A stretch of DNA of 64,000 nucleotides, from contig CM070628.1 in the NCBI GenBank assembly GCA_036346255.1, positions 15,949,840 to 16,013,839 of the forward strand, given 5' to 3'. The notes under the pieces were generated by a model, which was not told the origin of the DNA, made no database searches, and saw only the letters and a list, made by a program, of their open reading frames with translations. This document shows, piece after piece, positions 35,638 to 46,617 of the stretch; within the stretch, counting starts at the first letter, position 1, and each line of letters begins with the position of its first letter. The stretch comes from Ampelocalamus luodianensis. Lineage: Eukaryota; Streptophyta; Magnoliopsida; Poales; Poaceae. Both the position numbers and the translations under genes were made by a program.

Positions 35638-36694
35638 GGTGGCTTGCCGCACTACCTACGCACTGGCCACCCCCCTTCTCAGCCCTCCCCTAGGCCACAT
35701 TCTATGGTACCAAACTGATGGTGGCTTGCCGCACTACCTACGCTGTGACCATGCCCTTGTGCCGCTTGCGATGAGGTGGACCAAGTGGCAAGACCACCCG
35801 TCACACCACGACGCTGCCACCGTTGTTGTCGGTCCAAGGTAGGTACGGGGATGGTCTTCTATTCATGATCAGTTCTTGCTCTATAACTTGTGCCTACAAA
35901 GCTTTCAATTTTTAGTCTGGACATCTGTGGATTAGTCTAGGTATGCATGCCAGATTGTATTTCATGATAGCAAACCTGAAGTGCCTCTGTATTCTAATAT
36001 TGTCCGTGTGTTTTAATATGGTGATAATTCATGTGGTCTTGCTGTGTGTACAGTTTTTTTGTTTTTGAAATCTGGTGCGTGTACAGATTTTGATACTGGA
36101 ATGGTCTGTTGTGCTACCTTTGCACTTTCTGAACGTTGAGCAGACATCATTTAGAGGTATGCATCCTGAAGCCACAAAATCCCCACTAAACAAAATTTTG
36201 TGGCCAATCAAGACCTTTGCCCATGACGCCGCCACTGTCGTTCGTCGGTCCAATGCAGGTACGACGATGGTCTTCTATTCATGATCATTTCTTGGTCCAT
36301 AACTTGTGCCTGCAGAGCTTCCAATTTTAGTCCGGATGTCGGCGGATTAGTCCAAGCATGCATGTTAGATTGTATTTCATGATAGTAGACCTGAAGTGCC
36401 TCTGTACTATGATATTGCTCGTGTGTATTAATTTGGTGACAATTCATGTGGTCTTGCTATGTGTATAGATTTTTTCTTTTGAAATTTATGCGCTTTTTGA
36501 AAATGCTGCGTGTACATATTTTGATATTGGAATGGTTCGTTGTGCTACCTTTGCACTTTCTAAACGTTGAGCAGACAACATTCACAGGTATGCATCTTGA
36601 AGCCACACAATCCTCAATAAACAAAATTTTGTGGCCAATCAAGCCCTATTCGTGCGATCTTTAATGATAAGCCTCTGAACACTCCTTTTACTAA
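35638..36694 (+). other. Unassigned DNA between the Tekay-like element and the CACTA
   Basis: Continuation of 19561-20847. GC-rich at first and then AT-rich; it contains an 82-bp local duplication and two 416-bp tandem units. No ORF longer than 75 codons makes sense. It may be a degraded host gene or captured gene parts. Confidence 0.45.
35809..36650 (+). repeat. Tandem duplication of a 416-bp unit
   Basis: Unit 1 (35809-36224) and unit 2 (36225-about 36650) both run from GACGC(T/C)GCCAC through ATGGTCTTCTATTCATGATC, TTGTATTTCATGATAG, TTTGCACTTTCT and TGTGGCCAATCAAG. They are clearly alike with scattered substitutions and small indels. The unit matches no family I know. Confidence 0.85.
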
Positions 36695-37005
36695 CACTAC
36701 TACAAAAATGCTAATACTGGACGCCTGATCACAGACAGTTCATCGAAACCGTCTGTATTAAACACAATCACAGATGGTTTTTGTGTAGCAACCGTATGTG
36801 TTACTTTTCGCGCTAAAAACCATCTGTGAAGAGGTAATATCACAGACAGTTTATGATGAAAACCATCTGTGAAGTTTCATAGACGGTTTGTAAAAATAAC
36901 CGTCTGTGATATTTAGAACTATCACAGATAGTTTTCAATAAACAACTGTCTGTGATACTTTCTAGACGGTTCTTAACACGAATCATCTGTGATAATTAAA
37001 TATTT
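36695..37005 (+). repeat. Left TIR and subterminal repeats of the CACTA
   Basis: After the TIR, about eleven direct and inverted copies of CACAGA(C/T)(G/A)GTT occur in 300 bases. In En/Spm such repeats bind the element-encoded TnpA-like protein; the role here is inferred. Confidence 0.9.
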
Positions 37006-37168
37006 CAGCTCCCGCACGATGCATCTCTTTGTCTCCTACGCTGACGGGCGATATGATGCGTCTCTTCATCTCGCGCGCTGACGTTACGTACGATGCGTCT
37101 CTTCGACGTTTTATAAGAATGATCATCGCGCGCCATGGTGAGCACGTATGGTATTGAATATGTACACC

Positions 37169-37350
37169 ATGGTGAGCACGCAGAGCATGACTGCTAGGAC
37201 CAAGCTCGCGAGGAGGTCGAGGATCACTGTCCTAGCTCTTCCTGACGATGTCGTCATCCACATCGTCGGCCTTCGTGGCCACGAGCTCTCCTCAGCCCAT
37301 GGCTGACCTCTGTAGCCTACGAGCCATGTACGTGATGATTTCGTTTTGTG

Positions 37351-37393
<43 letters not shown>

Positions 37394-38090
37394 TTCTGAA
37401 CTGAATTTGACTAGCAACAATGACCTTCATTTGGCCTTTTAATTTTCTCTTATAGAGTAATTAGTTCTTTTATTAAGATTCTGTTGTCTTGAATTTTAGT
37501 TGCAAGGCCATGTACAAGGCATCCAAGAAGCGCACTGTGGGAAGGCGCGTGGAGCTGGAGCGGGAGGAGGCGATGAAGTGGCGGGACAACGAGCGCTACC
37601 TCACTGTCGTCAACCACCTGGCCGGCGCCAGCAACCCGGAGGTCAGCTTCATCGTCGGCCTCGCGCTTGTCTTCGCAGCCCAAGACATGCAGCACGGCCT
37701 CGTGTTCCTTGAACAGGTGGCCATCGCCGGTCACAAGGCCGTGGCCTATGTGCTCGGCCTCCTCCTCTACACGGCCGACGAGACACGCGACGTTGGGAAG
37801 CACTACATCAGGTAGGTCAAGGATGAGCCAACTGGCGGCGAGTACGAGATGACCAAGAGGACCAACCGAGAGTGTAGGTGGTGCCAGAGGCTTGCCGTGT
37901 ACATGGTCCAGATGGCGGCGTGGAAGAAGATGACTAGGCCGCTGGGCTAGGTGTGGGCACTATCGGAGGACGGTCATTGGTGCACGAGCATCAGCTGCGG
38001 TGTGGAAGGGTGGGACGACTAAGCTGCCTTCTGCAGTGATGACTACAGGATTAGACATGAGTATGCCAATTTCTTTACAGAGGTGTTGAA
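37169..38090 (+). pseudogene. Captured F-box protein gene fragment
   Basis: Exon 1 (37169-37327) encodes LPDDVVIHIVGL, an F-box start, then shifts frame; MADLCSLRA continues in the next frame. A GT...AG intron (37328-37499) contains a (TA)n run. Exon 2 (37500 on) has ICKAMYKASKKRTVG, VNHLAGASNPEVSFIVGLA, QDMQHGLVFLEQVAIAGHKA and YVLGLLLYTADETRD, the form of grass F-box proteins related to Arabidopsis At2g35280 as I recall them. A TAG at 37813-37815 replaces what is probably a Gln codon, and more stops follow before the end near 38090. The preserved intron shows the copy came from DNA and not from mRNA. F-box proteins are substrate adaptors of SCF ubiquitin ligases; this copy is broken. Confidence 0.78.
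37350..37391. repeat. (TA)n microsatellite in the captured intron
   Basis: About 20 TA units in the F-box fragment intron. Confidence 0.9.
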
Positions 38091-38193
38091 CTACTTGCCA
38101 TAAAATTAGCGGTTTTAGCATAGTTTTAGCAAATATATATTACTAATATTTGAAAATGTGTCATATTCAATACATAGAAGTTGAGAATATATC

Positions 38194-41100
38194 TATCGGG
38201 ACCCAAAAATGTATCTCAGGAACCCTCTATGTATTCTAAACTAGTCCCAGATCAGTTGCTAACTCACACAGGAAATAGTGATGAAATACCATCTATTTAT
38301 TCGATTTCACTAAAAAGATCTCAAAGTAACAAATAATAATAATAACTAAACCTTATGGTCAATGTTTACTTAGCTTGCCACGCAGGGCTAAAGAAACAAA
38401 TAAACTCTTGCAGCAAAACAAAACTCTTCAAATGGCCAATCAACATGCTCACAGGCAATCGAGTGGAGAACGCATCCTAATCCGCAAAACCTCCATAGTC
38501 CTCCTTCTGAAAGAACTCTTGAGCAGCTTGATACTCTTCAACTGAATCGCAGAAATTGAAGTCGTGAGTACATAAAGCACTCAGCGAGTCGTGGGGAAAT
38601 GTATGCAAATAGTATTCATGTAAGGCTTAAGCAAAGGTTAGTTGTATGGTTCTTTTGCATAAAGCAGCATTGACGATAAATACAATAAATAAATTGAAAT
38701 GCATAATTAAAAATAATAATAAGTAAACAACTTCTTTGAAACAACCAGTGAACTTCCCATTCACTTCTCAACCAAACCACTGATAAGTGAATCCCCCATT
38801 CACCAATCGACACAACCCACCAAGTGAATTATCTGTTCACCAAACAAACATTATATTCATTAAGTGAACTTCCCATCCACACTCCGACATATTTTATAAA
38901 GAAACTCCACCTACCGTGTGAAATCCCCAGGTATGTCCATAACCACGGATACAACTATTCAAATAGTTTTACACTCCGCAGAGGTTGTACAGCTTGACCC
39001 ACAAGAGATTAATCAACTCAAAGAGTCTGACCACACTTCCTTAGGTGTGCGACTTAAGTGATCATCACAAGGCTTTTACAAAGCTCATTCTTAACCCAAT
39101 TCTGCCCGCTAAGGTTTCAACATTGAATGTCTTTTCGACCAGATAGGGTCTCCCTCTTGCACCACCATGAGAATACGTTTCCCGTAACCACGCTTCCCAC
39201 GATAGAACCAAAATTAAGATATTAATAATTAGTCAGCTAGGTCTATCCTATACTGGACATGTGGTTGTACGGTTAAGACCCAGTTCAATGGCGTACAAGA
39301 TTAAGTCCTTGACAAGTTACTCAGGCGAGACTACCACAAATCCACAACATGCTAAATCCACACCCTCACTATCCACCATCCACTCGCCCAAGCGAAAACT
39401 ATTTTGTTTAACCAAGACCAATGACAAACCCTGTCATGGTACACAAATTTTAACAAGAGTGGCTCACCACCACAGTTCCATATTTCATTAAGTCAAGATT
39501 AATCATTATGACACATGTGATGATGAACCCATCGTAACTAAGCTCAACTGAGCATCTGTATGATACCCATGTTGTTGATATGCATATGTCCAACTAAATT
39601 TATCCATACTAGGGTGACAAAAGATTCATAGCATTCAATTATTCAATGGAGGCATAATAACAACAGGAGATAGCTAATCCCAAAACAATTTGTATAAAGA
39701 TAGCATGCAGTTGTATAAAACAATATACTTTTGAAATCATAGGTTCAATATGATCAAAAGACCATGACTTGCCTTAGAATAAATTCTGGGGTTGATCTTG
39801 ATCTTGGTACACTTCTCCTTGTCTAAAACTTCCCGAAGTATCAACGTCTACTCGCAAACAAGCAAATAAATCAAATAAATAAATAAATAATAGAGAACAA
39901 AAAACTCTAAAAATTAAATAAAAATCTTAGGTAAATAGATCTAGAATTTAGATTAATTTAAAAATTTGAATGGACTCAATCGGAGTTTCGATGCAAAAGA
40001 TATGGGCTCTGAAGATCAAACCCTAAGAAAAACCCTAAATTGGATTTTCTGGAATTGTCTGAATTATTTTCCTATTGAAAATTCTGGATTATGACACACT
40101 GACGTCAGCGGAGGATTTTCGGTGAAAAGAAATAAAAGAGAAAAGGTCTGACAAGTGGGACCCACTGGTCAGCGATGTGGCTCACGGTAGACCATGTTCA
40201 TCGAACCAGGCTTAGGGTTAAGATTAGGGTATGTCGTGTCAGTTGACACGCATGTGTACACGTGGCTGACACGCAAGTAATCGTCTGATGTGGAGGCTGA
40301 GCTAGATGCCAACTCGGATGCACATGTCAACTGGTGATGTCATCCCCGGCGAGGTTTGTCGGTCACGTACGACAACGGCGGTATCGGCCACGGTGGCGAC
40401 AACGGATGCTAGCGTTGGACTCCTCGCAACCTCGCGAGCCCGATGACACGATTGGTTGCTCCTGGCGGTGACCAAAAACACGGCGGTGTTCAAGGCTGGC
40501 GACGGAGCGGCACGGTCAAAGACGACAACGGGCTACGGGGGTTATTCGATGAAGCGAAGGCGCGTACCGTGTAGCTCGTGCGACGACGATGCTAGAACAC
40601 CGATCGAAGATGGTGGAGCATTGATGGTGGTGACTGAATTGGTGGGGAGACAGCGGCGATCGTAAAACCCTAAAGCTCCAAATTGCAGCGGCGAAAGGGC
40701 TTGGGCGGAGTGGTTTGGGGTTTCAATATGCCGGGACCAAGGCGAACCCAAGGGCACCTTTTATAGGGCACAAGGGTGACCGAGAAGGGAAACCCTAAAT
40801 GAAGTCCGAGCTGGCTATGAGTCAAACTCGGGATAGAGGGCGATACAGCTATAGATGTTACCAGATTTAGATGCGGAGAGATAAGGAGGATAAGATGACA
40901 CAGATTACACAGGATTTTCTCGTTAGAAATCGCGTTGTCGGACGGGACTCTGAGGACCGACAATGGCGAAAGGGCAAGGTTGTGCGAGGACAAAGACAGA
41001 GGTCGACGATGCTAATGTGGCCAGAAGGTGGGTCCACAAGACATGGCGGCGGCTCAGGCGGAAACCGCGGAAGACACTGTTGGGTGGGACTAGCGAGGAA

Positions 41101-41482
41101 GGAGAGAGAATTGAGCGGGCTACGCAATTTTGGGCTGAAAGCGGAGGGAACGGGCGAGAGGCTAGGAATAGAAGTGGGCCAAGGCTTAGAGATTGAGCTC
41201 GAACAATTTTCTGAGATTTTAATAGGTTTTCTTTTTAGAAAATAGAAGAAAGTCAAATTGACAAATAGAAAATAGCAAATGTACTCAAAAAAATTCTAGA
41301 AAATATATCCAAGCACATAGAATCCAAATAAAATAGTTTTAATAATAGTTGGTGTTGAGATTATTCATATTAATTTTTTTGATCTCTAAAAATTCCAATT
41401 AAGCTTTAACTTTTACCAGAAAATCGAAATGGTTATTTTTCTTTTTGAAACTTCAAAACAGACCAATTTTTGGGATGTTACA
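38194..41482 (-). repeat. Solo LTR inside the CACTA
   Basis: A 3289-bp LTR ends GATGTTACA on the right (TGTAACATCCC in coding orientation) and begins TATCGGGACCC on the left, where related LTRs have TGTCGGGACCC. ATATC flanks both sides (38189-38193, 41483-41487). No internal region or second LTR is present, so it is a solo LTR left by LTR-LTR recombination, with one terminal base changed. It is related to the LTRs at 44302, 58997, 59642 and 61024. Open frames within it are shadows. Confidence 0.93.
40757..40766 (-). promoter_or_regulatory. TATA box in the solo LTR
   Basis: CTATAAAAGG on the minus strand in the GC-rich half, in the same relative place as in related LTRs. Confidence 0.55.
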
Positions 41483-41487
41483 ATATC

Positions 41488-41665
41488 ATAGACAGTTCTA
41501 TTATAGAACTGTCTATGATATGAGACTATATCACGAAAAATTCTATAGTAGAACCGTTTGTGATATGTATCACTGACGGTTCCATAATAGAACCGTCTGG
41601 GATATGAGGCCATATCACTGACGGTTCTATTATGGAATCATCAGTGATACATATCACTATTTATT
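41488..41665. repeat. Second class of inverted repeats inside the CACTA
   Basis: Repeats such as GACGGTTCTATTATAGAACC and ATCACTGACGGTTC pair with each other, e.g. GACAGTTCTA with TAGAACTGTC at 41491-41514. They differ from the CACAGACGGTT type at the outer ends and may mark the end of an older element. Confidence 0.7.
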
Positions 41666-42652
41666 AGTAGGAGCCTTGCTAGGGTTTGTGCCCTATTTTC
41701 GTTAGTCCCCAGCGTCCTTACTCTTGCCCATTCTCCTCGCCCCTGACCTCGACGCTGCCGCCCCAAGCCTCCTCCCCGACCCCGTCGCCGACGGTTGTGA
41801 CACCACGATTGCACAAGACACTCTCCCGGCTACCTCTCCACTGACCTCCCTCAACCAGATCTGCCAGGTTTGCGCATGGGGCTCTCCCTCTCTCCCTCCG
41901 GCGGCTCGCCTCCGGGCGGCTCAGCTCGGGCTCACCCGTGTGCCGGTGGCTCGTCCCTTGCTTGGCTATCGGTGCCACTCGCTTGCCTCTCCCGCGGTTT
42001 GATTTTTATGCTTGAGCATTGAGTGGTGTTCTAATGTTTGGTTGATTTATGCATAGTGGGAAGATGGATGTCGGTTGTGCTGGTGGTGGTGTTTGCCACC
42101 GTTGTTGTGTTGCACTGAGATAAACTATTTCTCTTTATTCTCTATCCCATTCCCTCCCCTTTGCTCTGTGATGGTGTTGGTGATGATATGGATGATACTT
42201 CTAGTGTGGCGCGCATGCCCTTGAGCCCCACTCCAAGTGATTTTTTGTGAGCTCATGAATTGCTCTATGATGAATTGATGTCACAAATACAATTGGATGT
42301 GATATTGTGTATAGATTGTGTCTTAAGCTGTTAGATTACCTACTGTTATGTATTGTTTCAAGCATACAATTTATACATTTTGATATACTTGTTGTCCTAC
42401 ATCACAGTTGATAGTATCTTGATAGATTTTGTTCCTGTGTACAACAAATAAGTTAATTTTTGATGATTTGCTTGAACGAGTCTGAATATATTAGCAAGTT
42501 TTAATCTTGTGCAATTAGCCTTTGAGAGCAATAATCAATCTTCTTAATCTTACCTTTGTATGTATAATCAACTAGCCTCTTGCCATTCAACTAGCCTCTC
42601 GCCATTCATTTCACCTTTGCCATGTACGTCCTACCATTCCATTCCCGATCTC
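41666..42652 (+). other. Gene-like captured DNA in the CACTA
   Basis: A GC-rich block (41690-42000) with a 92-codon Pro/Leu/Ala-rich frame starting at 41724 follows a pyrimidine-rich stretch with AGGGTTT, as in plant 5' UTRs. Then comes AT-rich DNA without ORFs. This could be a captured first exon, but I recognise no protein family. Confidence 0.4.
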
Positions 42653-43247
42653 TTCTCTATAAAGTCTCCAAGCAGTGGGTGCTTGTGCCTTTAAAACCGA
42701 CATCATATGTATAATATATATATTGTTCGTAGTCCCTTAGCCACTTTGGGGGTCGTCCACGCAGCATGAGGAGGATGAGACAGCAGCCACGGGCAACTTC
42801 ATCGAGCCCATGCAAGTTTAAGAAGCATGGTTGCTAGGAGAGCGTCAGGACATCCAATTACCTAGATGTCGTGGATAGGTAATTGGATGTCGCTATGTTC
42901 AAAAAGTGATGTGGACGCATAGGTACTCCGACTGGGAAGTGGCTTCATGTATTAGCAACCAACCATTCCTTGATCTAAGTTCTACGGTACGACTTGACAT
43001 CAAGGAATGGTTGATTGCTGATACATGAAGCCACTACCCAGCCGGAGTACCTGCGCGTCCATGTCAATTTTTGAACATAGCGATGTCCAATTACCTATCG
43101 ACGATATCCAGGTAATTGGATGTCTTGACGCTCTCTTGGCAGCCATGCTTCTTAAACTTGTATGGGCTCGATGAAGTTGCCTATGGCTACTATCTCATCC
43201 TCCTCATGCTGCGTGGATGACCCCCCAAAAGTGGCTAAGGGGCTACG

Positions 43248-43284
<37 letters not shown>

Positions 43285-43336
43285 GATACTGGTTTTAAAG
43301 GCACAAGCAACCACTGCTTAGAGACTTTATAGAGAA
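42653..43336. repeat. 684-bp fold-back (long inverted repeat)
   Basis: The left arm (42653-about 42973) and the right arm (about 42998-43336) are reverse complements with perhaps 90 percent identity by eye. The arms start with TTCTCTATAAAGTCTC and its complement and meet around a loop of about 24 bases. Both contain a (TA)n run near the outer end and a reading frame ending QHEEDE...NFIEP.QV. Transcription would give a long double-stranded hairpin. Confidence 0.9.
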
Positions 43337-43642
43337 ATATCATCACAGATGGTTTCAGGTATAAACCGTCTGTGATATACAACTACCACAGACGATTTTA
43401 TCTTAAAACCGTCTGTGATACATCATCTATCACAGACGTTTCATCTACAAACCGTCTATGATAGTCAACTATCACAGACGGTTTTGAGTTAATAACCATC
43501 TGTGATAGTATGTATCACAGACGGTTCGAAAACTGTCTTGTGATAACCTCATGTTATTACAGACCCATAAACTCAGACGGCTCACAAAACCGTCTGTGAT
43601 GATGTTTTTCAACCGTCTGTGAAGACCTTTTCTGTAGTAGTG
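43337..43642 (-). repeat. Right subterminal repeats and TIR of the CACTA
   Basis: About fourteen copies of CACAGACGGTT or its complement, many in head-to-head pairs such as ATCACAGACGG...CCGTCTGTGATA. The end is TAGTAGTG. Confidence 0.9.
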
Positions 43643-44301
43643 TAAGATCTCTAACTGTGAACATTCACAGCAGACATAGGAGCTATATGTAGTAGGGAAG
43701 CTCAAGTAACTGGTTGGTACATCTCTTGAAGATTGCCCTGAGGGCTTGTTTGGAAGGGAGATATTAGAACCAATCTCTTCGGATTGGAATGTATTTTAGT
43801 TGAAATTCCCTATCAATCCGAAGGGATTGAGTCATATCACAGTGTATCCAAAAAAGCCCCGAGGAGAGAGTTCTGGTGATACATATGCATGGTTTTGACT
43901 TGGCAACCCCTAAGGCGCATGATGACATTCCAAATTTGAATTAAAATTGGTCATTTTCCACTATACCATATATATCCAACAAAGCTCAGGCATAAATGAA
44001 CAACCTGCTGCCAAAAATCCTATTAAGCTCTGAATTCCAATTAGAAAAAAAGCATGTAAAAAATGTAAAGAAAACATGGGCATTAGCTCTCATTTATGGA
44101 TCTCCAAGCAAGGAAAAGAAAAGAAAACTCCAGTATTCTTATAATGTATACATCATGCAATTGAAGTGAACATCAGAAAGCATTCTAGCAGACCGGTTTC
44201 CATTGTACATTACAAAAGATATTTAACAAATTTTGCTTCCCATATTTCATGGTACAATACAAAGATTCAATCAAATCCTATATTCTGCTTACTACCAAAT
44301 A
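43643..44301. other. Unassigned flank between the CACTA and element B
   Basis: AT-rich DNA of mixed origin. Apart from the MITE at 43742-43860 nothing is recognisable. Its 3' half has A-rich tracts and no ORF. Confidence 0.5.
43742..43860. mobile_element. MITE, hAT-like
   Basis: About 119 bp with imperfect terminal inverted repeats (GGGCTTGTTTGGA at left, TCCAAAAAAGCCC at right) and internal complementary CAATC(T/C)...GGATTG segments. GGGCTTGTTTGGA-type ends are common in small grass elements. A clean 8-bp duplication is not evident (CCCTGAG versus CCGAGGAG), so the superfamily is uncertain. Confidence 0.65.
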
Positions 44302-44652
44302 TGTCGGGACACAAACTTACAAATTCGGACCCTCCCATGATCAGTAGCTAGCTCTCACAGTGACAACATCGATGTAAATCATATCTATACAATGAAATAG
44401 ATAAGAAAGAAGCAATTTATTATTAAATAGAAGCAGCGGATCCCTTATGGTCAAATTTTACAAAGTTTGCCACGCAGGGCTTGAAAGACAAATGAAACTG
44501 TTGTAGCGGAAATAAGATAACTTATGGTGGCCATCCGACATGCACACAATCAATCGAGTGGGGAGCGCATCCTAGTTCGAATAATCTTCAAAATACTCCT
44601 CCTCATAGAACTCTGGATTTCCGGATTCTTGCTCAACAACTGATCAACAATG

Positions 44653-45395
44653 TGTTGGTGATATGCCCTAGAGGCAATCATGGAGATGATTGTATCACGT
44701 CTATGTTTATGAGTTCTTGAATAAATGTTATTCTGTTCCTTGAATGAATCATTAGTTCTGAAGATCAACGAGTATGTGACTTGTTGGTGAAACACTTCGA
44801 CTTATATGATGTCGTTCTAAAAGTATCCACGGTCGAATGTCATTGATCGGAACACCGGTGACTCTACGACCGATTACATGTATTGATTGATGATCATGTT
44901 TCACCGGTCATGGATATGGGGATATCAAATCAATAATGTAAACACATGTTAGAGAACATGGGGTTGGAATGACCCACCTTGAGACACTATAGAGATTGTT
45001 ATGATTCTATGTGTCATTAGTTGGTCTCAAGCAATGATGATGTATAATCCTTAGACACGAGATCGACATGGTTCCCTACATGTGTAATAGCACTCTTAGG
45101 GGTTGCCAAACGCTACTCAGAATCGGGTAGTTATAAAGGTAGCTTTGGGTATGCTATGAAACATGCGGAGGATGTGACTGGTCGATATGGGATTTGCCCT
45201 CCTAACATAACGGGAGAGATGTCTGGGCCTCAAGTAGTTGGATAAAGAAAGTGCATGGCGTGCCACTAGTGGTCGAAGAGTTCGACCACGTAAGGTTATC
45301 CGACAACTCGATCGAGAAAGTATTGAACAGTCCATGGATGACACACTATCTCACCGGAGTTCAAACCAGATATCGTGAGGCAAAAGGAGAATACC
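44653..45395 (+). repeat. Truncated 5' LTR of copia B
   Basis: The first about 743 bp match 50554-51293. The sequence then leaves the LTR at GGAGAATA and enters leader at CCGGAGTACGTCGC. The missing part contains the 21-bp array, TATA, R, U5 and the PBS. Confidence 0.9.
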
Positions 45396-46617
45396 GGAGT
45401 ACGTCGCAGTGTGTTGTCGTATCAAGGCGAGGATCGATTGGTTGGGACGAGGTTAATATGATTAATCCGATGATTTCCAAGGCTCGGATATATGAATGAG
45501 ATTCATGTCTCGAAATTTTTCCGAGAGTGTCGCCTCGACGGCGAGGGCGCGCTCTTCGAGCCGACCCTCTAATCGGCTAGCGAGGACCGCCGTCTTTGGT
45601 TTTTCGTACCGTGCGTTATAGATAGTATGTGTTCATGTCGCCCGATAGAATTGGATTCTTTGCATAACTTGTTTTTGCAGGGTTTGATGTGAATAGTATG
45701 GCCCATTGTGTATGTGATGCATGAATGGATTTTCATGGCCTGCGCGTCATGCTTTGAGATAGCCATCATATTATTGTATAACGGCCTGCGTACCGACTTG
45801 TGATGCTTGAAATTATCCTATGTAATTCTTTACTAGTTTTTAGGAGTAAATGCTTAGTAGATGAATGTGATCGGAAACTTCAAGCATGGTGGTCGGAGAA
45901 CAGGGAGCATGATGATGGAGATCGACATGTTAAGGGCCATACTATTTCACAGTTTAATTTGATTATCTGTGAATATTTATGTTTATTCCTGTTATGCTAT
46001 TTTATCATTAGATGTTTTTGACATGATAGAATAGTCTCCCTCGAGAAAATTAAGTAAAATTGATGCCTTCCCAATTGCTGCACCTATCACGATTTTGATC
46101 GTTAATTGGCAGGTCTACCAAAGTAGGGTGCCATTAACTATCTTAATAAGATGGGGTGGGTGTCGGACACCCACATGCATAGTGTTGGTTTGACTTGACA
46201 AGGCTATCAAAATAGTTTTGGGCCTTGAGGCATGGTGTTGGAAGCCGGGGCATCATGATGCCATCCAACAAACAAGAGTCATATACGATATGATTGGCAA
46301 GAGGTTGCCTACCATAAATCACTAGGTTTCTAGCAGTGATGCCAAAGCTCACTAGAACTTAATGACTTATGGACCTTGGACTCACTATATGTTGTTTGAG
46401 GGAAACATGGTTTATAGTGGGAGTATCTTCTGTTATCCATTGTTAAGTTAAAATTAGACCATTGGTCGTATAGTGATCTGACAGAGTCCGCACATGTCGT
46501 ATGGTGATACAAGGTGTCGTAGACTCGGTCGAACATAACCATCGACATATATGATTAATAGAAGATCTTTCATAAACATAGTCTTTGAATCTTTGCATAT
46601 ATTTTCATTTGTAGATC
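45396..46617 (+). other. Copia B 5' leader
   Basis: Matches the copia A leader (4535-3374) in reverse complement. It includes a 71-base segment (45513-45583) absent from copia A and several GTCGTA-type motifs near 46465-46520. No ORF is convincing. Confidence 0.8.

Larger units (their letters stand above)
36695..43642 (+). mobile_element. Non-autonomous CACTA (En/Spm-type) transposon, 6.9 kb
   Basis: The left end reads CACTACTACAAAAATG and the right end is the inverted CACTACTACAGAAAAGG. TAA flanks both sides (36692-36694, 43643-43645), giving the 3-bp duplication of CACTA elements. Dense CACAGACGGTT/AACCGTCTGTG repeats fill both subterminal zones. No transposase is visible. Cargo: a broken F-box gene copy, GC-rich gene-like DNA and a long fold-back. 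A solo LTR inserted later. Orientation is arbitrary. It would depend on an autonomous relative for movement. Confidence 0.95.

Noticed and set aside
37450..37803. 117-codon minus-strand frame opposite the F-box fragment
   Set aside because: The plus frame shows the recognisable F-box-family sequence and intron borders, so the minus frame is a shadow.
40867..41256. Overlapping open frames of 129 and 124 codons on opposite strands
   Set aside because: They lie within the solo LTR; no motif or conservation in the related LTRs.
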